DNA of 37,135 nucleotides from Bin80 sp022820435 (lineage in GTDB: Bacteria > Bacteroidota > Rhodothermia > Rhodothermales > Bin80): positions 1 through 37,135 of the forward strand of contig JAJEFL010000174.1 of the NCBI GenBank assembly GCA_022820435.1, written 5' to 3'. A program made the position numbers and the translations under genes. The notes beneath the pieces are model-generated. The model was not told the DNA's origin and made no database searches. It saw only the letters and a program-made list of their open reading frames with translations. This document shows, in pieces, positions 1 to 7,299 of the stretch. Numbering within the stretch: position 1 is the first letter of the stretch; every line of letters starts with the position of its first letter.

Positions 1-241
1 AATCCAGAAATGGATACACACGCTCAATCCTGTATACATCATACCTCGCCGCCTTTCGATCAAAGCCGGACAGGTTTGTTTTCGCCGCTGTTTCTCCAAT
101 TGGAATTCCCGGAGCAAACTGCACCACAACAACATGATCCAGGAAGTCGGGTTTCCGTTCCTGTGCGGAGGCCACATGCAAAAACCCAAAGAAGAGCAAG
201 GTGAACAGGAAGGTTTGACGGAGTTTATTTTTGGTCAACAT
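1..241 (-). CDS. Secreted protein, N-terminal part (possible S8 subtilase-type protease), runs off the left edge
   Basis: Reading the minus strand from the ATG at 241-239 gives 80 open codons to the window edge, so the C-terminal part is missing. The first 26 residues form a clear Sec signal peptide: Lys/Arg near the start, a hydrophobic FLFTLLFFGFL core, then a VASA-Q cleavage region. After that comes a segment with DHVVVVQFAPG, which resembles the start of inhibitor-I9-like propeptides of secreted subtilases in this phylum. That family assignment is an inference from a short segment. No catalytic residue lies inside the window, so the protein could equally be another exported, cell-surface or C-terminally sorted protein. 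The upstream 242-460 stretch holds no gene I can support. Confidence 0.55.
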   Translation of the reverse strand, partial: MLTKNKLRQTFLFTLLFFGFLHVASAQERKPDFLDHVVVVQFAPGIPIGETAAKTNLSGFDRKAARYDVYRIERVYPFLD

Positions 242-460
242 GGTTCAAGTATTGACGGGTTCGTTGAAAATTCATTTGAATAACGGATATGTGATGGAGG
301 TTATTTTCAGAGATAACTGTTATTCGTCCATGAAAAATGCACCCCCGTTGGAATTCCGGTCAAATTTCATTCACTTTGGCACACGCAACCACCAGAAAGA
401 AGTACCTTTCCACGGTAAGGGGGATACGTCATTGTTAGTTGGTATTTATGAAGTTTTGTA

Positions 461-484
461 GGGGTGCAAGATAGCGTTTTTTGG
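461..484. repeat. Candidate terminal end of the IS256-family remnant
   Basis: GGGGTGCAAGATAGCG starts at 461, only about 10 bases beyond the stop codon of the IS256-family transposase tail. That is where the terminal inverted repeat of such elements normally lies. The partner end is not found because the rest of the element is gone. The 11-mer TAGGGGTGCAA, which covers this end, recurs at 4054-4064. Confidence 0.3.
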
Positions 485-485
485 T

Positions 486-780
486 TTAACTATGTCGTTT
501 TAGTGCTCGGAACAGCCCCTTCCACTGCCAGTCCTGTGGAATCGCGTTGAGCAAGTGCTTTTCAATGTTCAGGTACGCCGCGGCAATCTATCGCTGGCGC
601 TGATTTGAATTACACCATCGGGTAGCTCTGCGTGTCGTGTGTGAAAGTCCGCCGTTGATGCTGTCAATAATGTTCGTGGTTCGGAGCCGGTCCCGCAGTG
701 ATTTGACGATGCCCAGTTTATGGAGCGTCAGCGTTTCTTCCAACCCTTCTCGTAAACTGGCCGCCTTGGGCTGCCTGTCA
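486..780 (-). pseudogene. IS256 (Mutator-type) transposase, C-terminal remnant
   Basis: The minus-strand frame gives a segment beginning AASLREGLEETLTLHKLGI and continuing through RTTNIIDSINGGLSHTTRR, RWCNSNQRQR-stop-IAAAYLNIEKHL, ending in LFRALKRHS. This is the C-terminal signature of IS256-family DDE transposases (family pattern TTN-x-IES-x-N, then W-x-N-x-NQ-x-QRW-x-AA). The stop replaces the conserved Trp of the QRW motif, which fits a TGG to TAG change. The N-terminal two thirds, with the first two catalytic Asp residues, are missing. The upstream edge near 780 is fused to a different transposase remnant. It is non-functional. Confidence 0.8.
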
Positions 781-784
781 CAAG

Positions 785-1106
785 ATTTAAACTCGTAGCA
801 TTGGTAGAACCTGAGCTGTTTTCATGGCCGGTTCCAGTGTCTTCACATCGACCGTATTTCCAGGGAAACAGTTCATAGGTCACCGGGAGTCCCTCGTGGG
901 TTTGCACCAGTACAAGAACCACTTGCACCCGGTGCGGCTTTCCATCCTTGCTGAAGCCTTTTTCCGAAGTTCATCATCGTTCTCACTCGCAAAACTGAGC
1001 GTGGTCACATCAAAAAACAGAACATTGAGCTTGCCTCCGAGCATTCCAATGGTTTCGTCCGACACCAGTGCACAAATAGACCGGAATTTTGTTGAGCAAT
1101 CCTCCC
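785..1106 (-). pseudogene. IS1634/IS4-like transposase fragment with frameshifts
   Basis: The minus strand encodes LNVLFFDVTTLSF, then after a frame change KKGFSKDGKPHRVQVVLVLVQ and GLPVTYELFP, then after another change PGNTVDVKTLEPAMKTAQVL. This order (FFD-x-TT, GxSKDGKPxxxQVVLxL, GLPxxYExFPGNTxDxKTL) is the central region of IS1634-type DDE transposases, with the first catalytic Asp in FFD. At least two frameshifts and loss of both ends make it a dead remnant. It abuts the IS256 tail at about 780-785 and the terminal inverted repeat of the intact insertion sequence at 1107, so it appears to have been broken by both. Confidence 0.72.
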
Positions 1107-1122
1107 TAACCTGGATTCCCAT
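1107..1122 (+). repeat. Candidate terminal inverted repeat, transposase 3' side
   Basis: TAACCTGGATTCCCAT. It lies 22 bases beyond the transposase stop codon and resembles the reverse complement of 2933-2950. Confidence 0.5.
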
Positions 1123-1143
1123 CGGTAAACTTGCAGGTGACTT

Positions 1144-2871
1144 TCACGCGAACTCAATTCGGAGGCTTTTGTTGTCTAGCCAGGGGATTGGCAGATTTAC
1201 TTTGTGGTATTCGGCATTCATGAGCAGAGGATTGTGAGCTCGCCGGGGATACTGGACGATAATTTCTTTTTCTGTGAGATGGATTTTGGCTCGTTTTGGA
1301 ATCAATTCCCTGAACAGGGTTCGTGTTTCGGCGAGTTCCTTTCGTTCCCCGACACGTATTCCGAGGAGGCGGTACAGCAGCCCGGCAATGAGGGTAAGTT
1401 GTAGATCCACATGGATTTTCATGGGAACGGCTGCACTCAAGGCATCCATATGAAAGAAGTCAATGGTATCACTGATCACATTTTCGATCATCATTCGGCG
1501 GGCATAGCGGTCAATGATTTTGGCGGGGGCTGGCTCGGTTTGATTGGTAATCAGAAACATGAGTTGATCCCGTCCTAGTCCGTCAATGGCAAGTTGACGG
1601 ACTTCATCGGGGTATCCTTTGAGCCTCACTTTCTGCTCCAGAACACGCGGATGGCGATACTTGCGTTCAATGTTGGTCAAGGTGACGGAGCGCCACCGAT
1701 TGGCAGGTTGTTCCCGTGCGGCCTGAACCATGGATTTATGCCGTTTTCGCAGCGTAATAAAGCCGATCTTCTGCGCATGGATCTTGGCCAATTGGGCATA
1801 GGTCGTCACGCCACTGTTAAAGACCAGTTCACTCGGTAGGGAACCGGTCCGCTGCTTCCAATCCTCAATGAAATAGTGGATGGCCATCGAATGATCTTTT
1901 TTGTGTACGGTGGTGTTTGCGTAGGTGAAGATGCGTGTGGAGGCATCTCGGACCAGAAATGTGAGAATTCCCAGTTGTCGACGACTGCGTTTACTCACAT
2001 AATGTTTTTCCATCAATGCCTGATCTCCATGGCAGGGGATGGTATGGAAGTCCAGATCAAAGGACTCTCCTTTTTCTTTCAGTTCTGGATCAAGTTTCGC
2101 GGCGGCATCAAACCATGCGTGCGTAAACTCCTGGGTAAAGTGGGGATCGCACAGTCCGGTATATTCGGTGAGCAAGGAACGTTTCGGGATTGCGTTGAGT
2201 CCGGCAAAGAGGGCTAATCCTTCGTCCAGAGCCTCCGACGTGACGCGGGAGGGGCGCCCGATTCCCCAGAGTTTGAGTGCCAAAAGAGATCGAACCATGT
2301 GGGAGGCCGGGATCTTGTCGGATCCTGGAAAATCTTTGACCAGCGCGTCCATGTCCATCTGAACCAGATCCGGCATAAACAAAAAGAGTCCTCCGCAAGA
2401 GGTTGAGAATGAACGGGGAGACAGATCCAGAGTACCGACATCGGCTGGCGGGGCCTGGATCGGCTTCGGTTTTTTGGGTCCACGCGGTAGTGAGGGCACG
2501 CCTGCGGCTCGGAGGACCTTACTGATGTAGGAGGGACTCGCCGAGCGTCCTTCTTCTTCCAACAGCTGCTGAATCTCATAAATGGAGACTTTCCGGGTTT
2601 TGCGTAACTCCAGAATGCGTGCACGTAACGAGTCCGGGGCAGGTTCTTTTTTGGGAGTTGGCAAGAAGAAGGACATGCTCGGATTTTTTCTGAATTGACA
2701 GCAGAGGTTCTTGAAGGTCCCCAAGGTGTAGCCAAATTTTTGGGCAACGTCTTTCCCCGGGGTGCCGTTGAGATAGAAATCTCTCAGGGCTTCATACTCC
2801 CGCTGGTTTTTATCCGATGGATGTTCGAAGAAGGTTCTATAAATAGTCATAGATATTAGGTGTCTAGACAT
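1144..2871 (-). CDS. DDE transposase (IS1634/IS4-like, 575 aa)
   Basis: Full-length reading frame of 575 residues. Residues 20-125 form an N-terminal helix-turn-helix region (EALRDFYLNGTPGKDVAQKFG, then a second HTH around 95-125), which would bind the element ends. The catalytic RNase H-like domain follows: FDLDFHTIPCHGD at 271-283 holds the first Asp, FNSG at 351-354 is the position of the second, and YARRMMIEN at 456-464 holds the Glu (E463). As I recall it, members of this group carry FDS at the second position, so N352 would be a loss of a catalytic Asp; this needs an alignment. The C-terminus ends in the usual basic-aromatic tail. An internal start at 2850 (MTIYRTFFE) is possible. The gene has no frameshift, unlike the neighbouring remnants, so insertion is probably the most recent in this cluster. 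Confidence 0.85.
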   Translation of the reverse strand: MSRHLISMTIYRTFFEHPSDKNQREYEALRDFYLNGTPGKDVAQKFGYTLGTFKNLCCQFRKNPSMSFFLPTPKKEPAPDSLRARILELRKTRKVSIYEIQQLLEEEGRSASPSYISKVLRAAGVPSLPRGPKKPKPIQAPPADVGTLDLSPRSFSTSCGGLFLFMPDLVQMDMDALVKDFPGSDKIPASHMVRSLLALKLWGIGRPSRVTSEALDEGLALFAGLNAIPKRSLLTEYTGLCDPHFTQEFTHAWFDAAAKLDPELKEKGESFDLDFHTIPCHGDQALMEKHYVSKRSRRQLGILTFLVRDASTRIFTYANTTVHKKDHSMAIHYFIEDWKQRTGSLPSELVFNSGVTTYAQLAKIHAQKIGFITLRKRHKSMVQAAREQPANRWRSVTLTNIERKYRHPRVLEQKVRLKGYPDEVRQLAIDGLGRDQLMFLITNQTEPAPAKIIDRYARRMMIENVISDTIDFFHMDALSAAVPMKIHVDLQLTLIAGLLYRLLGIRVGERKELAETRTLFRELIPKRAKIHLTEKEIIVQYPRRAHNPLLMNAEYHKVNLPIPWLDNKSLRIEFA

Positions 2872-2932
2872 GGTTTTGTCGGAAACACAAGGTAAGAACT
2901 GAGAAATATGTACGATTCTCGGATGCGGAACT

Positions 2933-2950
2933 ATGGGATACCCACGGTTA
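2933..2950 (-). repeat. Candidate terminal inverted repeat, transposase 5' side
   Basis: On the minus strand TAACCGTGGGTATCCCAT. It lies 61 bases upstream of the transposase start and matches the other end at TAACC, GG and TCCCAT. Confidence 0.5.
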
Positions 2951-3110
2951 TGCCGCCTTGTGCCGAAAACGAAAGACCTTCCGTGGACGAAGTCGTGAGT
3001 TCAACGGAAAGCCGGATGCGGGGAATCCGCATGTCCGGTTTGATGAGCAGGGAGTGGAAACGGATCTATGGCGCAATGAACGGGAAACAGCAGGAGGAAA
3101 AACAATGAGT
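2951..3110 (+). mobile_element. Group II intron 3'-end remnant
   Basis: The stretch contains a domain V hairpin (3008-3041) and the flanking sequence GATGAGCAGGGAGTGGAAAC, which is typical of what follows domain V in bacterial group II introns. The upstream part can be read as RKRKTFRGRSREF, the kind of spurious peptide often annotated over such introns. No reverse transcriptase/maturase frame is present, and the 5' part ends abruptly at the insertion-sequence terminus near 2950. Boundaries are approximate. Confidence 0.65.
3008..3041 (+). ncRNA. Group II intron domain V
   Basis: The 34-nt segment has the exact architecture of domain V. It has a lower stem AAAGCCGGA / TCCGGTTT containing the catalytic AGC triad, a two-base bulge TG in the 3' strand, an upper stem TGCGG / CCGCA and a GA-rich terminal loop GGAAT. 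Length, bulge position and AGC triad agree with the canonical 34-nt domain V. It could still fold, but without the rest of the intron it should be inert. Confidence 0.78.
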
Positions 3111-3147
3111 ACTCCCAATCCTAAGGACACCGCGCCTCCCCCCGACT

Positions 3148-3449
3148 CTACATTTTGATTCGGGACACACATCCTGTCTGGGGTAATTGAGTCAAGCAAG
3201 GCGCTACTTCCACCTGCATGATTGCTTTGAGATCCCGCACAAACCGGCCAGCACTTGCCGCCTTGATCAAGGCCGCCAGCGTATCCTTTAAGGTGCCGTC
3301 AAGCGAAAAATGAATGCCATGATGGGACCAGAGTCCGTCCGTATCATAATTTGCACATTCGTCGAGTGTGTAGAAGTTCCTCTGGTGAGAGTAACTGGAC
3401 AGTTTTATCCACAGGCTGCTAAAGACCGACCGACAGGCGCACCATTGCC
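3148..3449 (-). pseudogene. Unidentified N-truncated reading frame
   Basis: The minus-strand frame is open for about 100 codons and ends at the TAG at 3150-3148, but has no start codon near its upstream end. The part that looks coding runs from WIKLSSYSHQRNFYTLDE through NYDTDGLWSHHGIHFSLDG and LKDTLAALIKAASAGRFVRDL to QTGCVSRIKM. Composition and codon use look protein-like rather than random. The upstream end runs into the 3' end of the barrel gene that stops at 3419, so the N-terminus was probably lost by rearrangement. I do not recognise the family. Given the neighbours it may be a piece of another mobile-element protein. Confidence 0.4.
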
Positions 3450-4036
3450 ATGTTCAGCTTCTGGGGATCCCCGACCTGGAGGGAAATCAGGTTCAGAACA
3501 ATTTCATTCTCAATAAATCGGGTCAGCCCAAATACGTACGCAACCTCTGGATAGAGTTTGATGGGGCCGAGCTTAATCATCAGGCCTCCACCGATCTCCC
3601 CCGCGTACGAGAGGGCCTTGAGGTCATTGCTTAGTTCCCGGTCGGTGTTGGAAGGGATCCGGAATACGGGACCTGCAAAGGCATATGGACTCACCACCGG
3701 GGAGGGCAGTCCGAGTCGCAGGATCAGGTAGATCTCAATGAGTGAGACATCAAAATTTTCCTGAATGGAAGGGTAGTTCGCCTGAACTCCGTCAAACAGC
3801 TTTCCGGCGGCCATATATCGTCCGCCGCCGCGGAGGGCCGCAGCCGGGCCTAGTGGAACCTCAACCCAGGCACCTACATGCCATCCGGTCTGGCTCTCAA
3901 ATTTCGTTTCCAGTTCATTGAGATCAATATCATTTAGGCGCTGGAAATTCCCGCCCACACTCACGCCGAAGTTTTGCGCAAGCGAACCGGCGGCGAATAA
4001 GGATCCAACAAAGAGGGTAGTGATTAGACGAATCAT
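3419..4036 (-). CDS. Outer-membrane beta-barrel protein (PF13568-like)
   Basis: 205 residues with an N-terminal signal peptide (MIRLITTLFVGSLFAAGSLA, cleaved before QNFGVSV). The mature part shows alternating hydrophobic/polar strands typical of small eight-stranded outer-membrane barrels, such as GWHVGAWVEVPLGPAAALRGGGRY, YLILRLGLP, PYAFAGPVF and GEIGGGLMIKLGPIKLYPEVAY. It ends in a strand with aliphatic alternation, MAMVRLSVGL. Family-level role: an outer-membrane structural or adhesion porin-like barrel; no specific substrate can be named. It is transcribed divergently from bshA over 76 bases. Its 3' end touches the unidentified remnant reading frame, so any terminator has been displaced. 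Confidence 0.75.
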   Translation of the reverse strand: MIRLITTLFVGSLFAAGSLAQNFGVSVGGNFQRLNDIDLNELETKFESQTGWHVGAWVEVPLGPAAALRGGGRYMAAGKLFDGVQANYPSIQENFDVSLIEIYLILRLGLPSPVVSPYAFAGPVFRIPSNTDRELSNDLKALSYAGEIGGGLMIKLGPIKLYPEVAYVFGLTRFIENEIVLNLISLQVGDPQKLNMAMVRLSVGL

Positions 4037-4112
4037 GTATATTTCTTAAGATATAGGGGTGCAAACTTGTGTTTGCTATTCGGGTTTCCCTTGAACCTTA
4101 TCAAAGTTCATT
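4037..4112. promoter_or_regulatory. Divergent promoter region between barrel gene and bshA
   Basis: The 76 AT-rich bases between two divergent starts must hold the promoters for both genes. I see no confident -33/-7 pair of the Bacteroidota type. It contains TAGGGGTGCAA at 4054-4064, identical to the presumed IS256-remnant end at 459-469. Confidence 0.4.
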
Positions 4113-5252
4113 ATGAGAATTGGAATTACTTGTTATCCGGTTTACGGAGGGAGTGGGGTTGTGGCCACTGAACTCGGCAGAGCACTGGCGGCCCGTGGAC
4201 ACGAAATCCACTTCATTGCCTATTCCCTCCCCTTCCGTCTCAGTAAAGTTACGGAGAATATATACTTTCACGAAGTGAGTGTGAATCGGTATCCCCTTTT
4301 TGATTTTCCACCCTACGCGCTTTCTTTAACAAGTAAGATGGTAGATGTTGCAAAGTACGAAGCATTGGACCTGCTTCATGTGCACTATGCGATCCCGCAT
4401 GCAACCAGTGCTGTTCTGGCACGTGATATCCTTGAGAAGGAGTCACGTTCACTTCCCGTGGTTACGACGCTGCATGGAACCGATATTACGATTGTCGGGC
4501 AGGATGCATCCTACAGCCCCGTGGTGACCTATTCGATCAATGCATCGGACGGCGTGACGGCGGTGTCTGAGTTCTTACGACAGGAAACCTATGATGCGTT
4601 TGATGTGGAGGCTCCGATTAAGGTGATTCCGAATTTCATTGATACGGAGCATTTTCGGCGGCTGGAGAAAGGTCATTTCAGATCCGCAATCTGTGCCCCC
4701 AAACAAAAAGTCGTTGTACATGTGTCTAATTTCCGCCGTGTAAAGAATGTCTCTCATGTCGTGGAGGTTTTTCACCGGATCCTTCAGGAAGGGCTGTCCG
4801 CAAAACTTCTTTTGGTCGGCGATGGCCCGGATCGCTCCAATGTGGAGCAACTCACACGGGACCTTGGAATTCAGGAAGCCGTACGGTTTCTTGGGAAGCA
4901 GGATCCGGTACAGGAAATTTTGTCCATTGCGGACTTGTTTCTGCTTACCAGTGGATCTGAGTCGTTTGGGCTTGCGCCACTAGAGGCAATGGCCTGCGGT
5001 GTACCGGTGGTCTGCAGTGATGTGGGCGGATTGCCGGAACTCGTGCAGGGCAGTGAGGCCGGCTACCTGTGTCCCTTGGGGGATATGGATGCATTTTCGA
5101 AGGCATGCATGAAGATATTGACCGATGATTCATTACACAGGAAGATGGCGCGGCATGCCAGAGACTATGTGGTCCGTCATTATGATACGCACAGGATTGT
5201 TGTGCAGTATGAGGAGTATTACGAGGAGATTATCCGAAAGGTGACTGCATGA
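4113..5252 (+). CDS. bshA: N-acetyl-alpha-D-glucosaminyl L-malate synthase (bacillithiol pathway)
   Basis: 379 residues, the normal length for BshA, a GT4-family GT-B glycosyltransferase. It joins UDP-GlcNAc to L-malate in the first step of bacillithiol synthesis in the cytoplasm. Characteristic segments are the N-terminal MRIGITCYPVYGGSGVVATELG, LHVHYAIPHATSA, VTTLHGTDITIVG, and the C-terminal nucleotide-sugar motif SGSESFGLAPLEAMACGVPVV with its E-x7-E pair. The strong match at GITCYPxYGGSGVVATELG separates BshA from other GT4 enzymes. The other pathway genes (bshB, bshC) are not in the window. Presence of bacillithiol synthesis is known for Firmicutes, Deinococcus and many Bacteroidota, which agrees with the taxonomic reading. 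Confidence 0.93.
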   Translation: MRIGITCYPVYGGSGVVATELGRALAARGHEIHFIAYSLPFRLSKVTENIYFHEVSVNRYPLFDFPPYALSLTSKMVDVAKYEALDLLHVHYAIPHATSAVLARDILEKESRSLPVVTTLHGTDITIVGQDASYSPVVTYSINASDGVTAVSEFLRQETYDAFDVEAPIKVIPNFIDTEHFRRLEKGHFRSAICAPKQKVVVHVSNFRRVKNVSHVVEVFHRILQEGLSAKLLLVGDGPDRSNVEQLTRDLGIQEAVRFLGKQDPVQEILSIADLFLLTSGSESFGLAPLEAMACGVPVVCSDVGGLPELVQGSEAGYLCPLGDMDAFSKACMKILTDDSLHRKMARHARDYVVRHYDTHRIVVQYEEYYEEIIRKVTA

Positions 5253-5344
5253 AAACCGAAGAGCATCCCCAAAGGACTCCAGTGTGCTCAAATATCGGCG
5301 GGTTGCAGAGGAACGGACTTACCGGATCCCGCATGGACATCTGA
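5249..5344 (+). other. Short reading frame or gene remnant overlapping the bshA stop
   Basis: An ATG overlaps the bshA stop as ATGA and opens a 31-codon frame (MKTEEHPQRTP...). In a second frame of the same stretch, VLKYRRVAEERTYRIPHGHLSETISG reads like protein and ends at a TGA at about 5360. The two could be one short gene broken by a frameshift, a remnant of a gene formerly co-transcribed with bshA. I cannot name it, and it may be chance. Confidence 0.25.
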
Positions 5345-5355
5345 GTGAGACTATC

Positions 5356-5901
5356 TCAGGTTGAATCCGGCAGGTCTGAATCTTTGTCAGGAATGATTCG
5401 GTCATAGGTGACAAAGGAAAATCCTTCATGTGCGTCCTCGTGACTAAGGGAAAATTCAGTTCCGATCAAATGCTCATAAGCCGGAAAAAAAGTGTCCCCC
5501 GCATGGGCACCGTCAATGAGCGTTAGCTCCAGACGGTCCGCCCAGTTCAGAGCCTCTGCGTAAATTTTTGCTCCACCTGCGATAAAAACCTTTTCTTCGT
5601 CCTTTATACGATCAAGCGCGGATTGCATGGAGGGGCATAATTCAATCTCAGGATGGATGGATGAATTCAGGTTCCTGGTTAATGCCAGCGTTCGCCGCCC
5701 CGGAAGGGGGCTGCCGAAGTCGCGGATCAGCCCTTCGCAGGTGATCCGACCCATGATCATTGGGGACCCGTACGTCAGTCGCTTGAAACGCTTCATGTCT
5801 TCCGGCACATGCCAGGGAAGACGGGTCTTGTGGCCGATACACCGGTTCTCACGGGCCAGTGCAGCGATGACGATGACGAAAGGACGGGGAATTATATCCA
5901 T
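5356..5901 (-). CDS. folA: Dihydrofolate reductase
   Basis: 181 residues from the ATG at 5901. The frame stays open further upstream to 5994, but the DHFR fold begins just after MDIIPRPFVIVIAALA, so the shorter start is chosen. It reduces dihydrofolate to tetrahydrofolate with NADPH. Family motifs: RENRCIGHKTRLPWHVPEDMKRFK (substrate/NADPH-binding loop with the LPW motif and the acidic residue in PED), GSPMIMGRITCEGL, PLPGRRTLALTRN, and VFIAGGAKIYAEAL (GG-x-x-Y NADPH site). It is convergent with bshA across about 100 bases. Upstream sits the TnpB element, whose left end may supply or disturb the folA promoter. folK lies far downstream at 35019, so folate genes are not clustered. Confidence 0.92.
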   Translation of the reverse strand: MDIIPRPFVIVIAALARENRCIGHKTRLPWHVPEDMKRFKRLTYGSPMIMGRITCEGLIRDFGSPLPGRRTLALTRNLNSSIHPEIELCPSMQSALDRIKDEEKVFIAGGAKIYAEALNWADRLELTLIDGAHAGDTFFPAYEHLIGTEFSLSHEDAHEGFSFVTYDRIIPDKDSDLPDST

Positions 5902-5950
5902 AGGTAACAATGAGGGGAACCTTTTCCATTCAGGTGGATAAAACGGATAC

Positions 5951-5978
5951 AATCGGGAAGGATAGTGCCTCCCCGATT
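5951..5978. repeat. Imperfect palindrome upstream of tnpB (candidate left-end hairpin)
   Basis: AATCGGGAAGG (5951-5961) and CCTCCCCGATT (5968-5978) pair with one mismatch around a 6-base loop. There is no T-run, so it is not a standard terminator. Subterminal hairpins of this kind mark the left end of IS200/IS605 elements. It also lies in the folA promoter region. Confidence 0.4.
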
Positions 5979-6006
5979 GCCTACACGATATCATCCGCTT
6001 GATGCC

Positions 6007-7218
6007 ATGCCCGTTAAAGATTGTAAGACAAAGCCCTACGTTGGTTCAGGGGAACGGCAGCATGTGACGATCCGCTTTCGTCTGCGAGGCGACAAGAAGA
6101 CCTGCCGGTTCCTGAATGAACTGGCGGGTGTCAACCGGTATCTCTGGAATGCGGCGCTGGCAAAAACCAAAGAGGATTACACGGAAACTGGAAAATCCCA
6201 GACCTCTCAGTTTGATTTCTACAAGTGGTATAAAGTACACAAGGATACGGTCGCACCATGGCTAAGAGAGTATCCCGTAAACGCGACTCGCACTGGACTG
6301 AAGGATCTATCGGATGCCTATAAGCAGTTCTTCAAGAAAAAGCGGGGGTTCCCCAGATTCAAGAAAAGGGGCAAGGCGAAAAAAAGCTTCACCGTAGATG
6401 TGTCAGGAGGGAAGATGTTTTCAACGAATGGATACGTTCGGCTAAAGCGGGGGATGCATGTGAAGATGCTGCGATTTTATCGAATGAACCGCTACACAAA
6501 CCAAGTGCCCAAGACGGCCCGCATCTTTGAAGAAAATGGAAACTGGTACATGACGGTCGTCTATGAAGTGGACGCTACCCTGCAAGATGCGGACGGCGTT
6601 GGCATTGGGGTCGACCGTAATTGCGGGCAGGTTGCGGACAGTGCGGGAAGGATCTTCTACCTGACCGACACCTCGGGTATTGAAAAGCGCATTAAGAAGC
6701 TTCAACGCCGACTAGCGAAAAAACAGAAAGGAAGTCATTCCTGGAGGAAACTAAAGAAAACCATTGCATGCCATGAACGCAAGATCAAGAACATTCGAAG
6801 GAATGACTTGCGTCATATCGCCTTATCGCTCACCGAAATCTCTACGCTTGTAATCCTGGAAGACCAGAAAACCAAAGGTATGACCGCAAGCGCGAAAGGA
6901 ACGGTTGAGAATCCGGGCAGGAAGGTGAGGCAGAAAGCAGGACTGAACCGCTCAATACTGGGAACAGGATGGGCGATACTGGAGCAGTTCCTGCGGGAGC
7001 GAGGCGTGGTGATCAAGGTGCCCCCGCATTATACATCGCAGACATGCAGCAAGTGTTCCTGTGTGAATGCAAAGAATCGGCAAACGCAGTCCGAGTTTCT
7101 ATGTCTAGCGTGCGGGTACCAGGCGAATGCGGACACAAATGCATCCGTAAATATCCGGGCGTCGGGGATGGCGTCCTGGCACGAATTGTGCCGAACGGGT
7201 TGTGGAGCCTATGGTTGA
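6007..7218 (+). CDS. tnpB: TnpB RNA-guided nuclease (IS605 OrfB family)
   Basis: 403 residues from the ATG at 6007; an earlier in-frame ATG at 5965 lies inside the presumed left-end hairpin and the folA upstream region. TnpB proteins are RNA-guided DNA endonucleases, the ancestors of Cas12, that use an RNA made from the element's right end. The N-terminal recognition part contains ELAGVNRYLWNAAL. All nuclease landmarks are present: RuvC-I GIGVDRN (D203), RuvC-II LVILEDQKTKGM (E285), and RuvC-III ANADTNASVNIRA (D376). The zinc ribbon TCSKCSC...FLCLACGY has Cys 347, 350, 366 and 369. The gene is therefore intact and probably active. The last codons and the following sequence would overlap the guide RNA gene. 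Confidence 0.93.
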   Translation: MPVKDCKTKPYVGSGERQHVTIRFRLRGDKKTCRFLNELAGVNRYLWNAALAKTKEDYTETGKSQTSQFDFYKWYKVHKDTVAPWLREYPVNATRTGLKDLSDAYKQFFKKKRGFPRFKKRGKAKKSFTVDVSGGKMFSTNGYVRLKRGMHVKMLRFYRMNRYTNQVPKTARIFEENGNWYMTVVYEVDATLQDADGVGIGVDRNCGQVADSAGRIFYLTDTSGIEKRIKKLQRRLAKKQKGSHSWRKLKKTIACHERKIKNIRRNDLRHIALSLTEISTLVILEDQKTKGMTASAKGTVENPGRKVRQKAGLNRSILGTGWAILEQFLRERGVVIKVPPHYTSQTCSKCSCVNAKNRQTQSEFLCLACGYQANADTNASVNIRASGMASWHELCRTGCGAYG

Positions 7219-7277
7219 CCTGTCATTGCGGAGCGCAAGCCTGCAACCGGGCAACGGGCGATGAAACACCAAAAAGA

Positions 7278-7299
7278 CCATGAAAGTTGTGACTCATGG
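7278..7299. repeat. Hairpin CCATGA / TCATGG at the presumed right end
   Basis: A perfect 6-bp inverted repeat around a 10-base loop, downstream of tnpB. It is a candidate right-end subterminal hairpin. Confidence 0.45.

Larger units (their letters stand above)
1107..2950 (-). mobile_element. Insertion sequence with full-length DDE transposase and imperfect terminal inverted repeats
   Basis: The element carries one transposase gene. On the right-hand side of the gene (low coordinates) the plus strand reads TAACC-T-GGATTCCCAT at 1107-1122. On the other side the minus strand reads TAACC-GTG-GGTATCCCAT at 2950-2933. The two ends share TAACC and TCCCAT in the same order with a 2-base spacing difference, as expected for diverged terminal inverted repeats. 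I could not see a convincing target-site duplication. The left neighbour is an IS1634-like remnant and the right neighbour a group II intron remnant. Boundaries are approximate. Confidence 0.6.

Noticed and set aside
2958..3158. 66-residue reading frame with GNPHVRFDEQGVETD
   Set aside because: This peptide is the familiar artefact of translating group II intron domain V and its flank; the RNA hairpin explains the conservation.
5965..6006. Longer tnpB start at 5965
   Set aside because: The added 14 residues fall in the presumed left-end hairpin and folA upstream region and match nothing in TnpB N-termini.
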